From DASVTR01 sp033855775 (GTDB lineage: Bacteria > Acidobacteriota > Blastocatellia > Pyrinomonadales > Pyrinomonadaceae), in contig JAWVFT010000073.1 in assembly GCA_033855775.1 (NCBI GenBank), forward strand, positions 1-39,944: 39,944 nucleotides of DNA, written 5' to 3'. Each line of letters opens with the position of its first letter. Positions within the stretch are counted from its first letter, which is position 1. The position numbers and the translations under genes are program-made. The notes under the pieces were generated by a model. It was given only the letters and a program-made list of their open reading frames with translations. It ran no database searches and was not told where the DNA came from. This document shows, in pieces, positions 10,841 through 17,424 of this stretch.

Positions 10841-12064
10841 TTAAGTCTCGGCCAGCAATTTTTCTATCGCCAGTTCGACCGCCACCGGCTCAAGCTTCTT
10901 CTTATAAATGATGACGTGCGGCAGGACGCGCGTTAAGGGGTCGCGGCTGCCGCGCAGTTCGTCCCACGCGGCAATCAGAAAATTCCGTATGCCGTAATGC
11001 TCAAACTCGCGCAGCCGCTCCTGCAAGTGTCGCGGCGTCCAGAAGCCCAGCGCCTCAAGATAAAAGAGCGCGCCGTCTTCATGGCGCAGCACAAAGTCAG
11101 GGACGAACGCGCTCTCGCCAAGGTTAACGACTTCGCTGCTGCGCTCAAGCGTCCATGCGCTCTCATACGCGGCCCAACTCCGCGGCAGTTGTTCGAGCAC
11201 GGCGTTCTCCGCCGGAGCAGCGGGCAGATAAGATGAGCGCAGTTGTTGCTGATTGCTGTCCATCTCGAAGAACGCGCTCGCCCCTGCGCCGCCGCGCTCG
11301 CCAGGCTTCATGCTAATCTCCGCGCGCATACGCCAGTTGACGCAAGTGAGCAGCGCGGGCAGGAAGACGGCCATCTGTATGCCGTACTTCTGCGAGCGAT
11401 GAAACATCGAGACGGGGCCGTCGAGCCGTATCTCGTACCCCTCAGCCGCGCTGCCCTTGATGCTGTGAATCAACCTGTAAGCCTTAATCGCCGCGAACAA
11501 CCGGCGATAGTTTTCCGGCCCCTGCGGCGCAACCCACAAACGCATCTCGACGCAGCGATACAGCAAAGCCTGCGCCTGCGCCAGATTGTAGAGGTCTAAC
11601 AACTCGCGCTCGCGCACGCTCTCAAACTCAATCAAACGCTGCTGCTCCGGCAAGTCCGCGTACAAGCCCGCGAGCAAATCCTCCGGCGCGCAATTAAGCT
11701 CGCCAGCCACGCTCGCCGCCGCCATCAATCGCGCCGCTCCGTCTCGTCCCAAAGGATGAAACTCGCGCGCCTTGAGAAACAACGCGCGACGAATCTCCGC
11801 AGGCTCTATGATGGCCGCCGTCTCAAAGCGACACCTATCCAACAACAGCTTGATGAGGCCGCGCAGGATTTTGTAGTCAGTTCCCACGCCGACATATTCA
11901 TTCAACGCCGCTTCCAACAACGCGCGCTCGCGCCCTTCGTGCGCCGTGAAGATGCCGATGAGGGCTTCCGCGTCGCGCAGGTATCCAGCCTCGCCCACCT
12001 CAATGTAGCGCGGCCCCGTGCGGCCATTGCGATGCCAGCTTTGCGATAAATCAGCCGTCAACAT
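10841..12064 (-). CDS. Bax1-like DUF790 nuclease
   Basis: A 407-residue DUF790 protein, the family that includes archaeal Bax1, the nuclease partner of XPB helicase. The N-terminal two thirds is helical (for example YKILRGLIKLLLDRCRFE). The C-terminal nuclease core shows a PD-(D/E)XK-like arrangement: FVPDFVLRHEDG with D323, then LFYLEALGFWTPRHLQERL with E337. The G-F-W-T-P segment is characteristic of the family. In archaea, Bax1 binds XPB and cuts near the bubble junction. Here the XPB-like gene lies 36 bases upstream on the same strand, which strongly supports the pairing. Starts at ATG 12064, opening with MLTADL. Confidence 0.88.
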   Translation of the reverse strand: MLTADLSQSWHRNGRTGPRYIEVGEAGYLRDAEALIGIFTAHEGRERALLEAALNEYVGVGTDYKILRGLIKLLLDRCRFETAAIIEPAEIRRALFLKAREFHPLGRDGAARLMAAASVAGELNCAPEDLLAGLYADLPEQQRLIEFESVRERELLDLYNLAQAQALLYRCVEMRLWVAPQGPENYRRLFAAIKAYRLIHSIKGSAAEGYEIRLDGPVSMFHRSQKYGIQMAVFLPALLTCVNWRMRAEISMKPGERGGAGASAFFEMDSNQQQLRSSYLPAAPAENAVLEQLPRSWAAYESAWTLERSSEVVNLGESAFVPDFVLRHEDGALFYLEALGFWTPRHLQERLREFEHYGIRNFLIAAWDELRGSRDPLTRVLPHVIIYKKKLEPVAVELAIEKLLAET

Positions 12065-12100
12065 CTACGCTTAACTCTCGCTCCATCTCTCTTTTGAAAC

Positions 12101-13528
12101 TTACTCCATCATCCCGAACTCGCCCGCCTGCTCTCGCGTCTCACGAAACTGCGAGCCTTCGCTGCGCCTGCGACTGATGCCCTCCTCGGTCGTGTCGCTG
12201 GTGACGACTTCGTACAGAATCGCTTCCTTGCCCGGCTGCTTGCGCAGGATGCGGCCCAAACGCTGTATGTGCTCGCGCGAAGAGCCCGAGCCGGAGAGCA
12301 CGACCGCCACCGCCGCGTCCGGGATGTTCACGCCCTCATTCAAGACCTTTGAAGTCGCAAGGGCCAGCACTTCGCCCTGATTAAAAGCTTCGAGCCATTG
12401 TCGCCGCTCCTTGATGCCGGTCTGGTGCGTGATGGCCGGAATCAGAAACTCCTGCGAGATGCGATAGACCATCTCGTTCTCGGCGGTGAAGATTAAGACG
12501 CGCTCGCTACGATGACGACGCAGCAACTCGCTCAAGACTCGCAGCTTCGCTTCCGTGCCGAGCGCGATGCGCTTCGACTCACGATAAGCCATCATCGCGC
12601 GCCGCCCGGCCTCGCTCCGCGCCGAAGCGACGATGAACAACTGCCAGCCCGTCAGGCTGCTCAAGCTGATTCGCTTCTCATGTAGAAACTGTCGGAAGAT
12701 TGCGCGCGCCTCTTCGTAAGCCGCTCTTTCATCGCGGCTCATCTCGACGTTGATGCGAAACACGCTGTAGTCCGCCAGATACTCGCCCGCCAATTCCTGC
12801 GCCTCGCGGCGATACACAATCGGCCCGATTAACTGCTCAAGCATCTGGTCCGCGCCGTCCGCGCGCTCCGGCGTCGCCGTCAGCCCCAGGCGAAACGGAG
12901 CCAGCGACATCTCCGCCGCGTAACGATAAATGCTCGACGGCAGATGATGACATTCGTCGAAGATGAGCAACCCGAATTGATTGCCGAGCCGTTCCATGAA
13001 ACGAAAGGCCGAAGCATACGTCGTCACCGTCAGCGCGCCCGTCTCAAAGTAGCCGCCGCCGATGAGCCCGACTTCGGCCTGAAACGATGAGAGCAGCAGG
13101 TCGTACCACTGGTTCATCAAGTCAATGGTCGGCACGACGATGAGAGTGGAGCGCTTCGTCAACTCAATCGCCATCTGCGCGACGAGGCTCTTGCCCGCGC
13201 CCGTCGGCAGGATAATGACGCCCGCGCGCCCCGCACGCCGCCACTCCGCTATCGCCTGCTCTTGATACGGGCGCGGCTCGACCGCGAACTTCTGCGGGAA
13301 ATCGAAATCCTGATAAGCCCGCGCTTCATCTTCGTAAGGAATCTCGCGGCGCACCAGATCGCGCACAGCGTCCCTGTAACGAAGAGCCGGAGCGCGCCAA
13401 CGCTGCACGCGCTCGTCCCAGACAAACGCGCGCGGCGCGGCAAACGATTGCTCCGCCCCGTCGAGCAACAACGTTCCGGCGTCAAAGCGCAGCACAAGTG
13501 TTCCTGAACTCATTCCATCAAGAAGCAT
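12101..13528 (-). CDS. XPB-like superfamily 2 DNA helicase
   Basis: A 475-residue SF2 helicase of the XPB/Ssl2 type. A short N-terminal region (about 10-75) fits the small damage-recognition domain of archaeal and bacterial XPB. Then come a Q-like motif (PRPYQEQAI, 86-94), Walker A PTGAGKS (108-114), motif II DECHH (191-195) and motif III LTATPERADG. The second RecA domain carries RVLIFTAENEM, a motif V-like region NEGVNIPDAAVAV, and motif VI EHIQRLGRILRK. XPB opens DNA around lesions in nucleotide excision repair. The gene is first in a run with the Bax1-like nuclease and the DnaQ-like exonuclease. ATG is at 13528; a second ATG at 13513 is equally possible. Confidence 0.9.
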   Translation of the reverse strand: MLLDGMSSGTLVLRFDAGTLLLDGAEQSFAAPRAFVWDERVQRWRAPALRYRDAVRDLVRREIPYEDEARAYQDFDFPQKFAVEPRPYQEQAIAEWRRAGRAGVIILPTGAGKSLVAQMAIELTKRSTLIVVPTIDLMNQWYDLLLSSFQAEVGLIGGGYFETGALTVTTYASAFRFMERLGNQFGLLIFDECHHLPSSIYRYAAEMSLAPFRLGLTATPERADGADQMLEQLIGPIVYRREAQELAGEYLADYSVFRINVEMSRDERAAYEEARAIFRQFLHEKRISLSSLTGWQLFIVASARSEAGRRAMMAYRESKRIALGTEAKLRVLSELLRRHRSERVLIFTAENEMVYRISQEFLIPAITHQTGIKERRQWLEAFNQGEVLALATSKVLNEGVNIPDAAVAVVLSGSGSSREHIQRLGRILRKQPGKEAILYEVVTSDTTEEGISRRRSEGSQFRETREQAGEFGMME

Positions 13529-13646
13529 ACATCAAGCCGGGCCTCCGCTGTGAACTCTCCTTCGCGCCGCTTCGGACGCGCGCCGGAGCGCACATTCGCA
13601 TTGTATCACACATGAAACATTGTTCCATGCACGCGCCGTTTTATGT

Positions 13647-13652
13647 TATAAT
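13647..13652 (+). promoter_or_regulatory. Perfect -10 box (TATAAT) upstream of SWIM protein gene
   Basis: TATAAT lies 39 bases upstream of the ATG at 13691 in an otherwise GC-rich divergent gap. No good -35 is found at 16-18 bases (the nearest, ttccat, is weak), so the promoter call is tentative. Confidence 0.4.
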
Positions 13653-13690
13653 GCTTTTCCTGAAATTTCGGGATGGAAGGTCTGAGAAGT

Positions 13691-14017
13691 ATGAGCGCGA
13701 AGAAGAGAGAGACGGCGACATTGCATCAATTTTCGGCGGCGGAGCGGCGCGCTGCGCGTTCCGAGCGCATCAAGGTTTTCGAGGCCGAGCCGTACGGCTG
13801 GATTGCGCGCAGCGAGTCAGGCACGGAGCGCGATTATCACCTGTTCCGCGAGCCGCAGACGAAGCATCTGGCCTGCACCTGCGCCGATTTCGTTTATCGC
13901 GGCAACGCCGAGCCGGGCTTCGAGTGCAAGCACGTTTCGGCTGTGCTGAAATTTATCGGGCGACAATATTTAGCTTACGAATACGACCCGCGCCGCCAGC
14001 GAGCGCGCGTGGCCTGA
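13691..14017 (+). CDS. SWIM zinc-finger protein
   Basis: A small soluble protein of 108 residues from ATG 13691. The C-terminal half has CTCADFVYRGNAEPGFECKH, a CxC-Xn-CxH pattern that matches the SWIM zinc finger, a fold used for binding DNA or protein. The N terminus is basic (MSAKKRE, AAERRAARSERIK). The ATG at 13691 is preferred over that at 13673 because ggaagg lies 10 bases upstream. It diverges from the XPB-like helicase gene and is followed 31 bases later by another cysteine-containing small protein, so the pair may be a two-gene unit. A repair or nucleic-acid role is inferred from neighbours and fold only. Confidence 0.8.
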   Translation: MSAKKRETATLHQFSAAERRAARSERIKVFEAEPYGWIARSESGTERDYHLFREPQTKHLACTCADFVYRGNAEPGFECKHVSAVLKFIGRQYLAYEYDPRRQRARVA

Positions 14018-14048
14018 CGCATTTTTTTAAACGAAGACGAGAATCATC

Positions 14049-14243
14049 ATGAGCAAAGATTTCAAATGCGAGGCTTGTCGAAAGCCATCGCCGTCGCTGC
14101 ACATGCGCGACCTGGACGGCAAGTTGGTTTGCGCCCACTGCATTCCCGAAAAAGAGTTGGACGCTTGCCCCGGCTTGCGCGAGCGACTCGGATTGCTGCC
14201 GCGCAGAAACAGCGCGAGCGTCCAGCGCAGGAAAGCCGCTTGA
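14049..14243 (+). CDS. Small CxxC protein, possible zinc ribbon
   Basis: A 64-residue protein with two CxxC pairs, FKCEACRKP and LVCAHCIPE, about 20 residues apart, which suggests a single four-cysteine metal site. A fifth cysteine is in ELDACPGL. The C terminus is arginine-rich (LPRRNSASVQRRKAA). No named family was recognised. It sits 31 bases after the SWIM protein gene and ends only four bases before the stop of the convergent SDR gene. The coding call rests on the clear cysteine spacing, the start after cgaagacgagaatcatc, and the tight packing. Confidence 0.7.
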   Translation: MSKDFKCEACRKPSPSLHMRDLDGKLVCAHCIPEKELDACPGLRERLGLLPRRNSASVQRRKAA

Positions 14244-14247
14244 AGTT

Positions 14248-15147
14248 TTAAGGACGGCTGCCTTCACCACTGGACTCCGCCGCTAACTCTGCTTGCAGCG
14301 TCGGCGCGCTCGGTTGCCAGTCGAGCAGCTTGATGGCCTTCTCGCTGGAAACTTGCTGGTCGAGCGCGAGCGCGTCGGCGTATGGCCCAAGGCGTTCGCG
14401 CGCCTGCTCGATGGGCCAACTCTCGACGCGCCCCGCGCAGCCCGTAGCTTGAGCGACCGCTTCCGCCACTTCACGAACGGTCAACGCGGGGCCGCTCGCA
14501 GCCAGCAGCAGGGTTCCAGCCGGAGCCTTCTCCAAAGCTTTCAAGTAGAGGTCTGCCAGGTCGTCAACGTGAACGAGCGGCCAGCGATTCTCTCCGGCGC
14601 CGACAAAGCGCACGACTCCTTTTCGTCGTCCCTCCGCAACCATGTCGCCGACGATGCCGCTGCCGCGACCGTAGACGATAGCGGGCCGCAGGACGATTGA
14701 ACGCACGCCGCGCGCAGCCGCATCGAGCACAAGCTTTTCGTTGGCCGGACGCCATGCGACGAGCGGCGTCGGGTCAAGCTCGCTCTCTTCGTCGGCCACG
14801 CGCTCGCCCGTGTTGCCCAGGACCCAGATGCCGCTGCTGTAGACGAAAGGCTTGCCGGTTCCCTCAAGCGCTTCGAGGATGGCGGAGACAGCCTGCGTGT
14901 CGGCTTGCGGCCCGTCGGGCGTGCCTGTGGCGACGGCATGAATCACGCCGTCGGCTTCGCTCGCGGCTCGCTTGATGGTGTCCGCGTCGCGGATGTCTCC
15001 AGGCAACGATTCAGCCCCGGCGGCGGCGAGTTTGCGCGCCGCTTCGTCGGAGCGCGCCAGCCCGACAACCGTGTGACCGGCAGCCAGCAGTTTCAAGACT
15101 ACTGCGCTGCCGATGTAGCCCGTCGCGCCCGTCACAAAGACTTTCAT
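14248..15147 (-). CDS. NAD-dependent epimerase/dehydratase-like SDR protein
   Basis: A 299-residue Rossmann-fold protein of the extended or atypical short-chain dehydrogenase group. It starts MKVFVTGATGYIGSAVV with the TGxxGxxG nucleotide motif and keeps LARSDEAARKL and VIHAVATG strands. The usual catalytic YxxxK is not seen: the equivalent place reads AWRPANEKLVLDAA. It is therefore an atypical member and may act as a reductase of a different kind or as a sensor. The start is fixed at ATG 15147 by an excellent Shine-Dalgarno sequence (aggagag, five bases upstream). The pirin gene lies 44 bases upstream on the same strand, so they probably form an operon. Confidence 0.88.
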   Translation of the reverse strand: MKVFVTGATGYIGSAVVLKLLAAGHTVVGLARSDEAARKLAAAGAESLPGDIRDADTIKRAASEADGVIHAVATGTPDGPQADTQAVSAILEALEGTGKPFVYSSGIWVLGNTGERVADEESELDPTPLVAWRPANEKLVLDAAARGVRSIVLRPAIVYGRGSGIVGDMVAEGRRKGVVRFVGAGENRWPLVHVDDLADLYLKALEKAPAGTLLLAASGPALTVREVAEAVAQATGCAGRVESWPIEQARERLGPYADALALDQQVSSEKAIKLLDWQPSAPTLQAELAAESSGEGSRP

Positions 15148-15191
15148 GCTCTCTCCTTTTGTCGCTTGCGCGAGAACAAAGTCTCTTCGCC

Positions 15192-15890
15192 TCAAACTAA
15201 ATCGAACAACAAAATTTCCGACGCTTCGCGGCCAGCGATTGTCAGAGACGACTCATCGCTGACAGCCGCGCCGTCGCTCTGTTCGAGCGGCTGGCCGTTG
15301 AGCGTGACGGCGCCGCGCGCCACCTGCACCCAGGCGTGTCGCCCCGGTCTGAGCGTGTGCTTGACCTCTTGCCCCGGCTCAAGCAGGGCAGCATAAATGG
15401 CCGCGTCCTGATGAATGCGGACGGAGCCTTCGCGCCCGTCGCGCGAGGCTATCAAGCGCAGTTGATTGCGCTTCTCTTCGTCCGTGTAATTCTTCTGCTC
15501 GTAGCTCGGCTCGATGCCCTGCTCGTCGGGCATAATCCAGATTTGCAGCAGATGAACAGACTCGCTCTCCGAGTGGTTCGACTCGCTGTGGCGGACGCCG
15601 CGCCCCGCGCTCATGCGCTGCACTTCGCCGGGACGAATGACGGAGCCTGTGCCGATGCTGTCCTTGTGTTCGAGGCCGCCTTCGAGGACGTAGGTGACAA
15701 TCTCCATGTCTCTGTGGCCGTGCGTCGGAAAGCCGTGGCCGGGATGCACCCAGTCTTCGTTGATGACGCGCAAATCGCGGAATCCCATAAAGCGCTGGTC
15801 GTAATAATCGCCGAAGGAGAAGGTGTGATAGGTGTCGAGCCAACCGAAGTTGAAGTGGCCGCGCTCTTGCGCTCGCCGGAGGTTAATCAT
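15192..15890 (-). CDS. Pirin-family bicupin protein (YhaK/YhhW-like)
   Basis: A 232-residue bicupin of the bacterial pirin group. The opening MINLRRAQERGHFNFGWLDT and the metal-site region HPGHGFPTHGHRDMEIVTYVLEG, with GVRHSESN later in the first cupin, carry the usual histidines and glutamate. Such proteins bind iron or another divalent metal, and some have quercetin 2,3-dioxygenase activity; the in vivo substrate is generally unknown. The second cupin is at the C terminus and ends SEILLFDLV. ATG 15890 is chosen because the homology begins there and aaaggtca is upstream; the open frame runs 28 codons further without support. The SDR gene follows. Confidence 0.92.
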   Translation of the reverse strand: MINLRRAQERGHFNFGWLDTYHTFSFGDYYDQRFMGFRDLRVINEDWVHPGHGFPTHGHRDMEIVTYVLEGGLEHKDSIGTGSVIRPGEVQRMSAGRGVRHSESNHSESESVHLLQIWIMPDEQGIEPSYEQKNYTDEEKRNQLRLIASRDGREGSVRIHQDAAIYAALLEPGQEVKHTLRPGRHAWVQVARGAVTLNGQPLEQSDGAAVSDESSLTIAGREASEILLFDLV

Positions 15891-15933
15891 CGTCTGTGAC
15901 CTTTCGTGTAAATTAGCATGACGAAAAAAAGTC

Positions 15934-16031
15934 TCACGCTGGAGGCGCAAAGGCGCGAAGATAAGAAAGAGCACAAAGCAGAGTTGCTAATATTTCATAG
16001 CACGCTTCTTCCCTTTGCGCCTCCAGCGTGA
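15934..16031. repeat. Intergenic palindromic repeat, copy 1
   Basis: The 20-base arm TCACGCTGGAGGCGCAAAGG at 15934-15953 is perfectly inverted at 16012-16031, around a 58-base centre. It lies in the divergent gap between the pirin gene and two small plus-strand genes. Related elements occur at 23847-23935 and 24838-24933. Confidence 0.9.
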
Positions 16032-16182
16032 AATTGTTCGTCCATTGTCGTCTCGTTCGGTTGATTACGCAATCCGCGAATCGCGCGAACAGTCGCCTGC
16101 CGTTTGACAAGCGCGCGGCGGGCGGGTAATTACACGTGTGGCTAGTTTCAAGACCGACGATAAACGAGAAAGGGTTGCAGCA

Positions 16183-16368
16183 ATGACGCCAGCAGAAGAG
16201 AAAGAGATACGTTCAATCGTGCGCAGCGAGGTTCTGGAAATCATCACGGACGCGCAGGAATCCGTGGGACTGAAGAAAGACCCGACCGGAATGGGCCGCA
16301 AGGCTCTGGAAGGTCTGGCCAATCTCATCCGCAGCCGCGAAGCGGAAGCGACCGCGAGCGGCGAGTAA
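16183..16368 (+). CDS. Small conserved-looking protein of unknown function
   Basis: A 61-residue, mostly helical and charged protein beginning MTPAEEKEIRSIVRSEVLEI and ending SREAEATASGE. No family or motif is recognised, and there is no signal or membrane segment. ATG 16183 has aaaggg about nine bases upstream. A GTG at 16138 in the same frame would add 15 residues and cannot be excluded. The next small gene follows after 42 bases, so the two look co-transcribed. Confidence 0.6.
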   Translation: MTPAEEKEIRSIVRSEVLEIITDAQESVGLKKDPTGMGRKALEGLANLIRSREAEATASGE

Positions 16369-16410
16369 GCAAGCGCGCCGACCGGCGACAAATAAGGAGA
16401 ACAGAAAAAA

Positions 16411-16635
16411 GTGAATCCGCCGCTTAACATGCATGCCGCGCGAACGGCCCTCAATCGTGACCCGGAGTTAAGAGACTGGGCAGAGCAATGGCTCAAGGAG
16501 CAGGAACGCAGGCGCGAGCCGTCGCTCTCGGACGAGGAGTTTGAAAAACACTGGCTCTACGTGCGGCCCGAACGAATGCACGAGGGCGCCATCGAAGCCG
16601 TCAGCGCTTACAACAGTCTGGGTGAAAAGCCTTGA
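16411..16635 (+). CDS. Small protein of unknown function
   Basis: A 74-residue soluble protein rich in Glu, Arg and Trp (RDWAEQWLKEQERRREPSLSDEEFEKHWLYVRPERM). No family was recognised. The GTG start at 16411 is supported by a full aaggag 11 bases upstream (16394-16399); an ATG at 16429 is the alternative. It follows another small unknown gene by 42 bases, and the next gene is convergent. Confidence 0.62.
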   Translation: MNPPLNMHAARTALNRDPELRDWAEQWLKEQERRREPSLSDEEFEKHWLYVRPERMHEGAIEAVSAYNSLGEKP

Positions 16636-16786
16636 GACGAAACGGAAGCGAGGCCGGACGGCGTGAGTTCAAGACAGGCGACGGCTGAGGGCCGCGCCCG
16701 TCGAACAGATGGAAGCTCCGGCTTCGAACAGAACGGAAGCGCCGTCTTCCTTTAAGAGCCGTCGCTCTCTGCTTGAGCGGCGCGAT

Positions 16787-17359
16787 TTATTTGAGAGCGT
16801 TTGTCGAAAGGCTGGCGGCAGCGTCGGCGGGAGCGCAGACGACGAGCGACTGCGTGAGATACTCTGCGCGCGTGAGCGAGTGGACAACCACGTCTATGTT
16901 GAAGAAGTTGTCGTTGCGGTCAAACTTCATCCCGGCCTTCTCCATGACGCGGAGCGAGGCCAGATTGCCCGGTTGGGCGAAGGCGATAATCCGCTCAAAC
17001 TTCTGCCGCATGAAGCCGTACTCAAGACAGGCCCGCGCGATTTCCGTGGCGAGGCCGCGACCCCAGTAAGGTCTGTCGAGCAGGTAGACGAGTTCCGGCG
17101 TGCCGTCGAAATTTCTCAGGCCGCCGTAGCCGATGAGCTTTTGCGTCACGCGGTCGGCGACGGCCCAACGACCATAGCCGTTGAGGCGCCAGTGGCGAAT
17201 GATGCTGAGCAGCGCGGCTTCCGTCTCTTCGCGCGTCGCAGCCGTGCCGGTCGCCAGATACTTGAGCACCAGCGAGTCGCTGAAGATGCCGGCCAGAGCG
17301 TCTAGGTCGCCCGTCGTAAACTGGCGCAAGCAGAGCCTTGTGGTTTCGATTTCATCCAT
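16787..17359 (-). CDS. GNAT-family N-acetyltransferase (RimJ/RimL-like)
   Basis: A 190-residue GNAT protein. The N terminus ETTRLCLRQFTTGDLDAL is typical of the RimJ/RimL-type subgroup. The acetyl-CoA region is visible as LVYLLDRPYWGRGLATEIARACLEYGF, where RGLAT stands at the pyrophosphate-binding loop, followed by LASLRVMEKAGMKFD. The likely acceptor is an amine on a protein or small molecule; it cannot be specified. ATG 17359 is where homology begins, although the frame is open further upstream and no strong Shine-Dalgarno sequence is seen. It lies 65 bases after the GGDEF-EAL gene on the same strand and may be read from its promoter. Confidence 0.88.
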   Translation of the reverse strand: MDEIETTRLCLRQFTTGDLDALAGIFSDSLVLKYLATGTAATREETEAALLSIIRHWRLNGYGRWAVADRVTQKLIGYGGLRNFDGTPELVYLLDRPYWGRGLATEIARACLEYGFMRQKFERIIAFAQPGNLASLRVMEKAGMKFDRNDNFFNIDVVVHSLTRAEYLTQSLVVCAPADAAASLSTNALK

Positions 17360-17424
17360 CGAGCTATAGCCGCGCACGGTCAAAGCGCTCAAAGCCTCGC
17401 GGGTAGGCGGTTTCGTTATCGCTC

